A stretch of 64,000 nt of DNA, from positions 1,736,001 through 1,800,000 of the forward strand of contig CM065886.1 in the NCBI GenBank assembly GCA_033439255.1, read 5' to 3'. The DNA is from Hericium rajendrae (taxonomy: Eukaryota > Basidiomycota > Agaricomycetes > Russulales > Hericiaceae). Positions 1 to 10,479 of this stretch are shown piece after piece. The notes below the pieces were generated by a model, which was not told where the DNA came from, did not search any database, and worked only from the letters and a program-made list of their open reading frames with translations. How positions within the stretch are numbered: position 1 is the first letter of the stretch; each line of letters starts with the position of its first letter. The translations under genes were made by a program, and so were the position numbers.

Positions 1-971
1 ACGAGCGAGAGCATGAAAGTCTCTGCATGTAACTCCATGCGAGTAATCAATGAGAAGTAGTCGAGCTGCGTTGCTACAGCAATGGGGCTTGATGGTTTGT
101 TGTTGCTGGCCTCCCACATGTAATACCAGAGCCATGAGCGCTCTTGAGGGTGTGTGCGGGAGGTAAAGAATGGGGCTGAGGTGTGGGATTGACATGTCGA
201 CAAGGAGAATGTGAGCACGAGAGCTATCATCGAAAGTGAGAATGGTAATGAGCACGGATGGTGTGCAAAAAGTAAGATGGCTTGTTGGGGACTGTCGATC
301 GGCGGAAAATGAGTCTCACTTGCTCGATAACAAGCAAAACTTTGAAGATTAGTACAGCAAGTAAGATAAAGATCATGTAGACTCATCTAAGGCCCCTCTA
401 GCCCCTACAAAACCCTCCCTGCCATTGAGTTGAAGAGAAAGACGAAAAGAGAAGATGAGAGGATGTAGTAAGTAGTGAGGCCAACTGATCTGCAAGTGAC
501 CTGTGATGTCATGGGCCCTACCTGCAGCTCCGGATCACCTGGTGGCTGAAACCCACATGGATCCAGGTCAGCCCTCGTGCCATGTTGAATACCTGTGGGT
601 TCAGATCCGGGTCACCTGCGAGTGCACTCATGTCGAACCCTAGGACTCAGAATCATCTCACATGATTGCTATATGAGATCAGTTGTTTCTGTGCATCTCA
701 CATTTTGACCCCTTGGTGATGTACTGTGGAAAGGGATGAGGGGCAAGCATACAAGAGGGAATGAACCACAAAAAGTAGTTGAGATCTGACAAGTACACTG
801 GCATCAACAGAGCAATCCACAATACAACAATGCCTATACACAGAACAGCTAAGGGGCAAGGGAGGACAAGGGGACAGCAGGGGAAGATCATGGTTTCCTT
901 GCTTTCAGCACAAAAACACCTAGAAAGGAGGGGGGGAGTATGGATAGTGGAAAGCAGGAGGATGGTTTGTT
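1..971. other. No gene recognised at left edge
   Basis: I see no convincing coding region here. The stretch holds one minus-strand intron-like hairpin module near 300-400 that belongs to a family seen elsewhere in the window. Around 530-640 there are short repeats of a GGATCACCTG-like phrase. The short open frames have no recognisable composition or domain. Confidence 0.5.
300..400 (-). repeat. Hairpin-intron module, copy 1 (degenerate)
   Basis: Read on the minus strand, a GGGGCCTTAG exon-like end is followed by ATGAGT, where other copies have GTGAGT. A GTACTAAT branch-point-like motif lies about 35 nt on, followed by a short stem-loop (TTGCT with AGCAA and a GATAA-type loop). The same order is found at 29232, 58866, 59560, 59735, 60058 and 60328. 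The donor GT has changed to AT, so this copy looks decayed. Confidence 0.5.
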
Positions 972-1771
972 TCAATGCCTCAGCTTCAGTACGGTTCCGG
1001 GTATGGTGTACCACACCAGCTGCTCAAAATAGGGCCCACAGGTGACGAATGGAATCCACCATTCCCAAAATGGGACCCTATTGTCGTAATAGCTCTTGGT
1101 GGCAGCAACATACTCAAACCAGGGAGGGTAAAAGCCGGACGCCCCCCAATCGATCAGCCATACTACGCCATCTTCTCCAAGGAGGACATTTGCTGGGTTT
1201 ATATCGCCATGGGTCAACACAAGAGGTTGGGACTTGTCAAAGCGGAGGCACTGCTGAATGTCGTCTGGTTGGACAGAAAACAAATGCATCCCTACATCAG
1301 CCTGTCTGTCGAACCAATTGGCAAGGTCGTCATAGGTGGTCCAAGGGCCCCGTCCAGCGAAGTTGGGCCCAAATATGGGCCCAGAACCAGGGAGAGGTGG
1401 GCCATTGGTGATGGGTCCCGGTGGTGAGTTGGGGGAGGGGTTGGTATGTCGCAACATGCGAACATACTGGCGGAGGACACACATGATGCGAATCTTCGAC
1501 CACCAGTGAAGGTCGCTCCAGGCTTCGGACAACGTGTGGCCAGGGATGCGATCGAAGAGCAGGAATGCGGTGTCCTCTACTCGGTCCATCCGGCGAAGCC
1601 TGGGTACCGGAATGGTGCCTAGTTTCCTGACAAACTCTGATGTGTTGGCCTCCCCTGACTCGCCACCGTTTCTGCCGTCTGGAGACGTGGCAGTGATGAG
1701 CTTCAAAATGCGGTCAGGGCCAACGAAGCGGGCTGTGTGGTCTTCGTCGACCAAGGAGGCCTTGTGGTACT
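972..1771 (-). pseudogene. Phosphotransferase (APH/choline-kinase fold) gene, main part, split by a retrotransposon
   Basis: This is a kinase-like protein of the APH/choline-kinase superfamily, common in Agaricomycetes and usually of unknown substrate. The visible catalytic parts are the HGDINPANVL catalytic loop and a following DWG-type metal site in WLIDWGASGFYP, then an aromatic-rich C terminus ending at 972. Its first residues are missing at 1771, where an LTR begins. They lie 34 kb away at 35685-35737, in frame, once one copy of the TACT target duplication is removed. The gene is therefore broken by insertion, not by gradual decay. The 267 codons here have no internal stop. Family assignment is firm; substrate is unknown. 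Confidence 0.85.
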
Positions 1772-2194
1772 TGTCACGGATCGCTCCATTTCTCTCCGCC
1801 TTCTTCTCTGCCATCAAGGCATCGCGTCGGTCATGTGCTCCAGCAGCCCCATCACATGTTCACTTCCTCACATGACCTGGGGCTATCCTTCACCCATGCC
1901 CTTGTTCCCCTTTGGGACATCCTATTGTTCTCCCTCCCATTGTTCTCCTTTTGGCCACCATTGTTCTCACTCTATTGTTCGACCCGTTATGGTGTCCATT
2001 GTTCTTTTCCCATTGTCGTCCCAGTACTTATAGGCTCCCTGTCGCTCGCCTATTTCCCTAGATTGTCCATTTCGTCTGTACCGTACTGTACCTCCAATAC
2101 AGGTCACTGCGCTGCTAGTCGCTCTCTGCTCTCTTGCTCCCATCATCGCTGGTGACTTGGGTGGTTCTCTGCTGTCTACGACCGAGTCTTGACA
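1772..2194 (+). repeat. 5' LTR of Ty3/gypsy element
   Basis: This 423-bp direct repeat starts TGTCACGG and ends CTTGACA, matching 35262-35684 with about four substitutions seen by eye (roughly 1%). It inserted into the kinase gene, giving TACT on both outer sides (1768-1771 and 35685-35688). The body carries several CCATTGTTCTC-like repeats between about 1925 and 2020, possible promoter elements. The near identity of the two LTRs implies recent insertion. Confidence 0.93.
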
Positions 2195-2737
2195 CCTGGA
2201 CAATCTCTCATACACCCGCCTCACCTCCCTACTATCGCCCATCATACCTTTCTTCTTTGAACCCTTCACCGCCGACATCTTCACCGAATCCCGACATCCA
2301 TTCCATCAACCTCATCTCCCCTTTCCCATCGCCAACACCATCGAGGGTAGTGCACTCATCCCCCTCCTCCACTATTGTGCTGTGAAGCGTTGGGAAGCTG
2401 AAGGAGTTTGGTTTCGATTGAGGTCGTGGAAACCACGTGCAGGTGCTATCTCCATTGCCTTATACGTTCGAATTCGAGTTTCCTTTGACGTCGACTTGCA
2501 AGAATTCACGTTCGGTGCCTCGGATATCGCTTACCACTGTCGCCAACCCAACCGAGGATCCCCTGCAAGTATCCTACCATCGACCTCGTTCCCCTTTTGC
2601 ACACTAGGTCTCTTCACCCCCGAACCCTCACCTGAGCCTGTGTGGGCCAGAGAACGCCTCGGCCACCGATTCCTCAGAAACCCGTACTCGGACCCCCTGT
2701 ACCCTCGTGCTCTTGGTCGTCGCCCAGTTGCGGCTGA
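2195..2737. other. Gypsy leader region
   Basis: This is the untranslated leader between the 5' LTR and the open gag frame. No primer-binding site matching a tRNA end was recognised right after the LTR, so self-priming is possible but not shown. A frame open at 2382-2747 is proline/arginine rich and has no recognisable domain. Confidence 0.4.
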
Positions 2738-4423
2738 CTTCTTCTAGACCTCACCATTGATCCCACCGACCCCCGTCTCCAGACCACAGAACCATACCCA
2801 CTCGGCGTCTTCGCCTCGCTCGACGAATACTTCATCTACACCCTTTCTGGCATCGTTCGAATAGACTTCGTCACTCCGGACGAGGACGACGACGGTCCCG
2901 CACAGTGGTACTTCGCCGATCGTGACGACCAGGCAGACCTCGAGCTTAACGACTTCGACGTCGCAGCTACAGAACACCGTCGCCAACACCCCGCTACCCC
3001 GCCGCTTCCCACCGTTGCCCTTCCTAGTGCAGATTCTCCCCCTGCTCGCACCACCCCACTTGTTGTTCCCCCAGGTATTACCTTCAACCTGGTAACCAAC
3101 AACTACTACGCATACCGCTCCGACACCAATCGGCTTGTAGTCAGTTGGAGACCCAGCCTCGTAGAAGAAAGTGACCTGTGGTTTTGGCAGGCCAGTACCC
3201 TCTTCTTAACCACTGCAGAACTCGCACTCTCTCAAGCAGTTATAGAGAATCTCGCTCAGCAACAAGCTACCCGCCTTGATATCCTTCGGGCCCCACCACC
3301 ACCACCTGTTTCGACGCCTACCCCAGTACCAGTCCCCTCACCTGCTCCACCCGTTGCCGCTGTTGCATCGACATCCACCGTCAATGTCAAACCAACCATT
3401 ACCACAGCCCCCCCTGTTCAGCCATCCATCGACATGTCCAACCCTGAGATCGGCGTCAAACCTGCTCCCTTTGAGGGAGATCGTTCCAAGTCCAAGGAAT
3501 TCCAGCTGCGTATTCGCTTATTCCTTCGCGCCAACTCTACCCGGTATAAAGATGATACCGCCCAGATCTCCCTCTTCCTCGACCTCTGCCAGGGCCCTAT
3601 CGCCGGCCAGTGGGCCACCCAGCGCGTCGAGGAGATCCTTGAGGATGACGATCTCGTGGCTGCAAAAACATCTCCAGCTCATGTTCCCCGCTACGCCAAC
3701 CTCACCGCCCTTCGAACTCGCTTCAACTTGGACTTCTCTCCCCTTGACGACTCCAAGGATGCCTCCCATGCTATCCAGACCCTCCAGATGGGTACGCGCC
3801 CGGTAGTCGACTACATCACCGAGTTTGAGTCCTTCGCCCCTCGCACCGGCTACAATGATGTGGCCCTGATCGACTGGTTCCTGCATGGCCTCAACAGCGC
3901 CCTGTGCGATGATTGCCAGCGCAGCTACCCCACGCCCACCACCCTGGCTGAGTGGAAGGCGAGGGCCCGTGACAGGAATGCTGCCTACCTCATGCGCACC
4001 CGGTTCCAGAGTCCCCGCCCTACAACTGGGCGCACCCCGGTGAGCACTCGCTCCCCTCAGTCCACATCTACTGGCCGATCCCGCACAGTCGCTGCTACAG
4101 GTGCCCCACTGTCCAAACTCTCGGAGCCTGACCGTGAGCACCTCAGGCGTGAGGGCGGTTGCTTCCGCTGCCGCCAGAAGGGCCATGGCTTCCGCGACTG
4201 CCCCCTCAATGCCGACTCCAACCCCCGTGCCTCAACCCCTCGTGTCCGAGCGCTAGAAACTGGCTCTGCCCCGGGAGTAGCTCCAGAAGATGCAGCCGCC
4301 GCCCTCGCTGTCCCCGCCATCAACAGGTCCATCGCCGACTTATCGTCGCAGTTGAAGGACTTGAGCGAGGAAGAGAGGGAAGAGGCAAAGGCTGCATTAA
4401 AGGATATGGTTGAGGGTTTTTAA
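2738..4423 (+). CDS. Gypsy Gag polyprotein
   Basis: This is the structural protein of the retrotransposon, forming the virus-like particle and binding its RNA. The frame is open from 2738 to the stop at 4423, but its first ATG is at 3434, which would give 329 residues. The preceding 230 codons also look protein-like (acidic, then proline-rich), so the true start may lie upstream through an intron, a frameshift or a non-ATG start. A retrotransposon gag core lies at about 3480-4000, followed by a basic Ser/Thr-rich linker and one CCHC zinc knuckle (CFRCRQKGHGFRDC) near 4160-4200. The C terminus is acidic/helical. It is followed by pol in another frame. Confidence 0.85.
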   Translation, partial: LLLDLTIDPTDPRLQTTEPYPLGVFASLDEYFIYTLSGIVRIDFVTPDEDDDGPAQWYFADRDDQADLELNDFDVAATEHRRQHPATPPLPTVALPSADSPPARTTPLVVPPGITFNLVTNNYYAYRSDTNRLVVSWRPSLVEESDLWFWQASTLFLTTAELALSQAVIENLAQQQATRLDILRAPPPPPVSTPTPVPVPSPAPPVAAVASTSTVNVKPTITTAPPVQPSIDMSNPEIGVKPAPFEGDRSKSKEFQLRIRLFLRANSTRYKDDTAQISLFLDLCQGPIAGQWATQRVEEILEDDDLVAAKTSPAHVPRYANLTALRTRFNLDFSPLDDSKDASHAIQTLQMGTRPVVDYITEFESFAPRTGYNDVALIDWFLHGLNSALCDDCQRSYPTPTTLAEWKARARDRNAAYLMRTRFQSPRPTTGRTPVSTRSPQSTSTGRSRTVAATGAPLSKLSEPDREHLRREGGCFRCRQKGHGFRDCPLNADSNPRASTPRVRALETGSAPGVAPEDAAAALAVPAINRSIADLSSQLKDLSEEEREEAKAALKDMVEGF

Positions 4424-4446
4424 AGCGCCCCCCGGTCACGTCGTCC

Positions 4447-5630
4447 GTGGGTGGCACGAAACATTTCTTTGATCCGTCGAATCGCTTCTCTGTACTATCC
4501 GACCCCTGTGAGCAATCGTATCCATCGTCTTTGCGCATGTCCGCTATCACACCCAACCGTCAGACACCGTCCATTACGCTCCAGGCCAAGATTATCACTG
4601 CCCCGATCAAGAAACAAATCGACGCTGAGGCACTTCTCGATAGTGGTGCAGAAGGCATCATTATGCACCCCGAGTTTGCCAAGAAACACCAGTTCCCCCT
4701 CAAGAAACTCCCTAAACCCTTTCCCGTTCGCAACGTGGACAACTCCGAAAACATCATGGGCTGGGTCCGCTATTCCGTCAACCAGAACATCCGCATTTAC
4801 GCCAAGGACTCGACGTCCTTCCATGAGGAGACAGCTGAGTTCTATCTCGTTGATATTGGCGACTATGACATTATCCTTGGGACCGATTGGTTACAGGAAC
4901 ACAACCCTGAAATTGATTGGGTCTCTCGTCGTGTTGACATGACTCGCTGCCCTCCCTCTTGCACCCTGAATAAGCCCCCGGTCAAAAACCTGTCCACTCG
5001 CTCAGAACGCCGCCAATCAGCCCCTCGTCCACCAGTCCTCAGTACCGCTGCTGTACTGCTCCCCCCACCTTGCCCCCTCCATTGCTCCCACTGCCCCCAC
5101 CATTTGTTCCTGCCCCACTTCCCAAATACGTGATCCCTGCTCGCCGAGTCCAAGGTGTCCGTCTTCGCCGCATCCACCTGTCCAAAGTCCCTGCACGTCT
5201 GTTTACCGAGGATGATGACCCGCGACCTAACGTCGATGATGACTGGGTTGAAGAGGGTCTTCGCCTAGCTGGTGTTCTCCCTGACTGGGACACACCACCC
5301 CCTCCAGATGACGACCCAGACTACCAACATACCATCCGTATCCGTCGCTCTTTCACCAATGCTCAGAAACTGGCTGAGCATGTGGCCGCCCATGTTGCGG
5401 AGAAGTCCTTTGCTGAGATGGTTCCCCCTCAGTACCAGGATTTCCAACCTGTCTTCGATGAGGAATCCTCCCATCGCCTTCCTGAACGTCGCCCTTGGGA
5501 TCACGCCATCGACCTGAAAGATGGTTTTGAACCCCGTTCATGCAAGGTCTATCCCATGGCTCCCACTGAGCAGGAGGACCTCGATTCGTTCCTTGATGAC
5601 CAGGTCAAAAAAGGCTACATCCGTCCTTCG
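4447..5630 (+). pseudogene. Gypsy Pol, N-terminal part: protease and start of reverse transcriptase
   Basis: The aspartic protease active site reads ALLDSGAEG near 4630, and DIILGTDWLQEHNPEIDW follows near 4870, typical of gypsy proteases. A proline-rich linker then changes frame in a C-rich tract near 5058-5090. The sequence continues with the conserved pre-RT segment ending KKGYIRPS at about 5630. The catalytic RT palm, including the YxDD motif, was not found anywhere in the window. The KDZ element begins where it should start. Confidence 0.85.
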
Positions 5631-5671
5631 AGCCAAACTGACACTTCGTCGCATTCTAGATTGGTGAGCTC

Positions 5672-7580
5672 ACGTTGGCCAACGTCCTGGTGTAGTCATA
5701 GTAGTATGGCCAGTCATAGTAGTATGGCCAGAATGACAATCTTAATTATCATACCGCGTTGCCCAGGAATGTTCGCCTATGCCCCTATACCTGACAGTTA
5801 GTTACCATGCAGTATTGTCTGGCCAAGTATACCATTTTTGCAATCGAATATGCCTGGCCAAGCACAAAATATGCCTCAGCCTACCGCGGCATATTGCGGC
5901 ATATCAGTATGCTTGGCCAATATCCAATATGCCGCAAGGCTGCATGACCTTATGATTGGCCAATGTGCATATCCTTTCTGCACCAACATGCCGCTATGTT
6001 TGACCAACATCCCATATAATTATACGCTACCATTCTGGCTTGATTGGCCAACCTCACATATCTTTAACTGCGGCATGCCTCTGCGGTTGGCCAACGTCCC
6101 GTATATTCATACGGTGGCATTCCGGCTTGGTTGGCCAACGTCGCGCTGAAATAACTCAACCATGCCGCCATGGTTGGCCAATGTCCTACTGTATTTGACT
6201 CAACCATTCTGGCTTGGCTGGCCAGCGTCTGATATTATATACCCCACCATTGTGCCTTGGTTGGCCAGCCTCCGACGTATTTTACCGCGGCATGCCGCCA
6301 TGGTTGGCCAAACACGTACATCCTGCCTGCATCATCATCCCGCTATGGTTGGCCAACATCCGAAGTACTATACCATACCATGTGACGTTGGTTGGCCAAC
6401 ACAAATATTGGTTCTTCTGTGTCATGCCCGCATGATTGGCCAATGTCAGACATGGTTTACCGCACCATGCCCCTACGGTTGGCCAACATATGAAATAGTG
6501 TACCGTACCATGCTGGTATGGTTGGCCAACGCGGACATCCTGTCTGTGTTGTCATGCTGCTATGGTTGGCCAACTCGCATATTCTCTCTTCAGGACCATG
6601 CCCGCATGGTTGGCCAACAGCCGAAGATACTATTATACCGTGTGACATTGGTTGGCCAACGCACGTATTATCTCTTCTGTACCGTGGCCGCATGGTTGGC
6701 CAATGTCTGACTCACTTTACCGCGGCATGCCCCTATGGTTGGCCAACATCTGACGGACCGTGCTATACCGTGCGACATTGGTTGGCCAACCCACATGTTC
6801 GTTCTCCTGTACCATGCCAGCATGGTTGGCCAATGTCTGACTCACTTTACCGCGGCATGCCCCTATGGTTGGCCAACATCTGACGGACCGTACTATACCG
6901 TCCGACATTGGTTGGCCAACCCACATGTTCGTTCTCCTGTACCATGCCAGCATGGTTGGCCAATGTCTGACTCACGTTACCGCGGCATGCCCCTATGGTT
7001 GGCCAACATCTGACGGACCGTACTATACCGTCCGACATTGGTTGGCCAACCCACATGTTCGTTCTCCTGTACCATGCCGGCATGGTTGGCCAATGTCTGA
7101 CTCACGTTACCGCGGCATGCCCCTATGGTTGGCCAACATCTGACGGACCGTACTATACCGTGCGACATTGGTTGGCCAACCCACATGTTCGTTCTCCTGT
7201 ACCATGCCAGCATGGTTGGCCAATGTCTGACTCACTTTACCGCGGCATGCCCCTATGGTTGGCCAACATCTGACGGACCGTACTATACCGTCCGACATTG
7301 GTTGGCCAACCCACATGTTCGTTCTCCTGTACCATGCCGGCATGGTTGGCCAATGTCTGACTCACGTTACCGCGGCATGCCCCTATGGTTGGCCAACATC
7401 TGACGGACCGTACTATACCGTGCGACATTGGTTGGCCAACCCACATGTTCGTTCTCCTGTACCATGCCAGCATGGTTGGCCAATGTCTGACTCACGTTAC
7501 CGCGGCATGCCCCTATGGTTGGCCAGCATCTGAAATAGTATACCGTACTATGCTGGTATGGTTGGCCAACACACATTATA
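5672..7580 (+). repeat. Phased TTGGCCAA palindrome array (left)
   Basis: About 40 copies of the palindrome TTGGCCAA (usually ATGGTTGGCCAA) recur every 43-44 bp. In 6670-7540 the spacings run 43, 43, 44, giving a near-exact 130-bp higher-order repeat present about seven times. The outermost copies near 5705-5860 are degenerate (TGGCCAG, TGGCCAAG). Such subterminal arrays are typical transposase-binding regions. A spacing close to four helical turns would put the sites on one DNA face; that function is inference. Confidence 0.9.
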
Positions 7581-7739
7581 GATTGCACATGCTCATTTCT
7601 TAGCATACTACATACAATGTCTATTTACCGCTATTTCACGCCACACTGCCATACCTACATTGGTTGGTCAGCCATGAACTCACCACTGCTCGTATGGATG
7701 CTCTACATCAACAGGGAGGTGATGCTGGTGGTGACCGGC

Positions 7740-8370
7740 TCCTCGTGTTGTACCGCAATACGAGCGATGCTACAACCTTATCCAGAAGACCGTACCCCAT
7801 GCCCGTAACATCCCCAAGCAGCCACGTCCCGTGATTCTCTGCGTACCTCTGGTCGTCATTCGTTCCATTGTATGCTCATATGGACTTGTATCGCAGACCG
7901 AGTGCATGCGTGCTAATGTACTATGCTTCCCAGGTATGCCGCGGCATACTTACAGCATATGCCGCGGTTGATCTCTGGAATGTACAGGAATACGAGCGAT
8001 GCTACAACCTTATCCAGAAGACCGTACCCCACGCCTGTAACATCCCCAAGCAGCCATGTCCCATGATTCTCTGCGTACCTCTGGTCGTCATTCGTTCCAT
8101 TGTATGCTCATATGGACTTGTATCGCAGACCGAGTGCATGCGTGCTAATGTACTATGCTTCCCAGGTATGCCGCGGCATACTTACAGCATATGCCGCGGT
8201 TGATCTCTGGAATGTACAGGAATACGAGCGATGCTACAACCTTATCCAGAAGACCGTACCCCACGCCCGTAACATCCCCAAGCAGCCATGTCCCATGATT
8301 CTCTGCGTACCTCTGGCCATCATTCTTTCCGTTGTAGGCTCATATGGACTTGTATCTTAATGCACCTCAG
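7740..8370 (+). repeat. 232-bp tandem repeats, inner left TIR
   Basis: Three successive copies of about 232 bp contain ATACGAGCGATGCTACAACC, a CCCAAGCAGCCA phrase and the palindrome TATGCCGCGGCATA. The inverted right arm has matching copies at about 25440-25990, spaced about 210 and 233 bp. Their role is unknown. Confidence 0.85.
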
Positions 8371-8618
8371 TATGTACTAGGGTACTATGCCGCCAGTGTA
8401 TGCCTGACCGTAATTCTACCATATGCCGCAGGCTAGTCCGGAATCATGCCGCGGCATAGGTGGGCAATATGCCGTGGCATGCCACCATGCTTCTGACGCC
8501 CGTCTGCCAGAACAATGCCCCGTGACTCCAAACACGTAAATGAAAGTCATGTGACGTTGTGGGACACAGGCGCCAGTGTGATTGCAATCGTGATACCGGA
8601 TCTGTTATCGACTCCAAC
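8371..8618. other. Intergenic, KDZ element
   Basis: No gene was seen. The stretch contains several copies of the TGCCGCGGCA-type palindrome (near 8445 and 8470). It is likely the promoter region of the small gene that follows. Confidence 0.4.
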
Positions 8619-9225
8619 ATGTCTCTTGACAATACATGGGCTTGTACCCGCCCAAATATCTCAGCCATCTCCGCAAGCGTGGAGCAGGCACTCTTGCAGA
8701 TTGCCTCCACCGATGTGGATCCCCAGATGACAGCAGCACAATGGGTATATCGAATATATCCTTGACTTATTCTGTTTGCTCACTACGACCAAGGTGGATT
8801 TATCCCGGGATATTGGGTTGCTCAAACTCCATCAGGCTGATGGGCAACCTGATCCATTCCGTATCCGTACTCGCATGTCGAAGAAATTTCGCCGGGCAGT
8901 TGATGCTCACACAGCCAATGAAAGAGGGATATTGGGATATGTTCCCGCACTTCTCACGCAGGTAGGCACCAGTCTTCCGTCCATTTAAAAACTCAACCTG
9001 AGTCATTTTTAGAGTGGCACATATGCCGAAGGACCGCCCACGCCACCCGCAGACATTCTTGCTGCGCGTGCGAAGGTCTTCGACGACATCGCCCAAGCAG
9101 AACATCTTCATAAATATGTAGCTGGTTCCATAAAGGACCAATTGGACCGATGGCAGCTGAAGCGGACATTGGCCAATGATGCTCTGCAGGACGTCACGAG
9201 GATGAAGAGGGAGAACCAGGAATAG
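8619..9225 (+). CDS. Small KDZ-borne protein, unknown function
   Basis: I do not recognise this family. Three exons splice cleanly in phase 0: 8619-8744, 8794-8961 and 9013-9225, giving about 168 residues. The last exon follows a TTTTTAG acceptor. The C-terminal half (IAQAEHLHKY onward) is strongly helical, rich in K, R, Q and E, and probably a coiled coil. It sits just inside the left inverted repeat and shares its direction with the next gene. The splice phases support a real gene; the start codon is the first in-frame ATG but is not otherwise proven. Confidence 0.6.
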
Positions 9226-9470
9226 CTGCATAGACTGGAAGATTTTGTCTCCTTCATGGGTCGACTCAGTAGAACCTGTCGCATCGTATTTCGCATGTTA
9301 TGCTATCCTTTGATGTTTTGCCTGAAGCCGTTGTTCCATGCCGCGGGAATATGACGTAGTCTGTGCGCTGCACGTGCTTGCAATCCCCCTTGGGCGGCAA
9401 TCGATACCAGTCGTTCGCCGCTCAACTACTCACCTTCACTCAATACTGTGCCAAGTATTGTGAGCTAACA

Positions 9471-10377
9471 ATGACCACCCCTAATGCTACGACTGCCTTT
9501 ACTTCCAGACCACCTTTTGGATCGCTTGGACAGGCCATACTGAACGAAATCGCATGGCGAATTCACGATGCAATGCAGACGATTTCCACTCCCCCCGGCA
9601 CATATGAGTACTGGTACGCATTCAATGCAGTACAAAATGAACTGGTACGTTGCATAGACCACATAATGCAACAGCATTTGAGCATGTGTTCAGAATGCCG
9701 CGGCTGTCATCATTGGATTCGCGGAGTTCGCCAAGACGCCGATTATCATTCCTACGTTGCTACGGGATACTGGGACCCACCTGGATATCCTTGGTCGTGC
9801 TCTATCCGAAGGTCATCATCCAGCGCTGCCACCTGCTCCCGCATTCCCGCGGGGTGACCCGATTATGCGATACATGCCACGGTGGTGGCTTCCCCGCTCC
9901 CAGTGGTGGCCAGACGATATAAGGGAGGAGCTCCGGACCACAACTAGGACGGCGGGTCAATCGCACAGACCTGCGCAGAGCGGAAGGTCAGCGGAACCTG
10001 TCTGGTATGCGTCACAGAACACTGCTGACAGACTGTAGGGGTAATGGAGGCCAAGGGCAGACGGCAGCCCAGCGTACACCATCGCCCCCTGATATTTTAG
10101 GAACTCTTGCCCTATCTGTACGTGCCCATGTGGAATCGGTATGTACATACCTCCTATGCCATTGGCTATCTTGCTGATGCCGCGGTAGGTGCGACGTGCA
10201 GACCGCATCTACTATGCATTGGATCAGGCTGTATCTGTGGCGGAGAATCTGTCCAATTACATCGATGCATGGTGCAAGGAGCGTTCCGTCATCCTCGACG
10301 ACTTGCAACATATGGAGGATTGGATGCAGGATGAAGGCGGGGCCTGGCAAACCTTGAATAGGTCTCTGCATGACTAA
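9471..10377 (+). CDS. KDZ-borne hypothetical protein, probably multi-exon
   Basis: Not recognised. The start at 9471 (MTTPNATTAF) follows a CT-rich stretch. The first exon is open and protein-like to about 9680. A second block at about 9735-10036 (PRGDPIMRYMPRWWLPRSQWW) lies in another frame, and a third at about 10190-10377 (DRIYYALDQAVSVAENLSNY) is helical and ends in a stop. A CTGATATTTTAG acceptor lies near 10100. I could not fix all exon joins, so these blocks may be one gene or two. Confidence 0.45.
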
Positions 10378-10479
10378 AGGCCAGTTCGAATGATCTCTGA
10401 TATGCCGCGGTATGTGATCACAGTGAGAATCCATCCACATTTGTGTGAAGCATAGTATGTCCAGCCAAGTACATGTACA

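Larger units (their letters stand above)
5630..8370 (+). repeat. Left terminal inverted repeat of the KDZ element
   Basis: This arm is the reverse complement of about 25390-27723, with near identity over hundreds of bases; for example 6162-6710 and 26663-27211 differ at roughly one codon. The left arm is longer because it has extra 130-bp units in the TTGGCCAA array and an 18-bp tandem duplication near 5700-5735. The inner third has three copies of a 232-bp unit. No protein-coding gene is supported inside it. Confidence 0.88.

Noticed and set aside
5672-7580. CRISPR-like appearance (short constant motif with about 35-bp variable spacers)
   Set aside because: The genome is eukaryotic, the constant part is only an 8-bp palindrome, the linkers are related to each other, and there are no cas genes.
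5838-7603. Many 72-182-residue open frames in both strands of the TTGGCCAA arrays
   Set aside because: They repeat with the 130-bp unit, occur in several frames at once and mirror in the other arm; they are by-products of the repeat.
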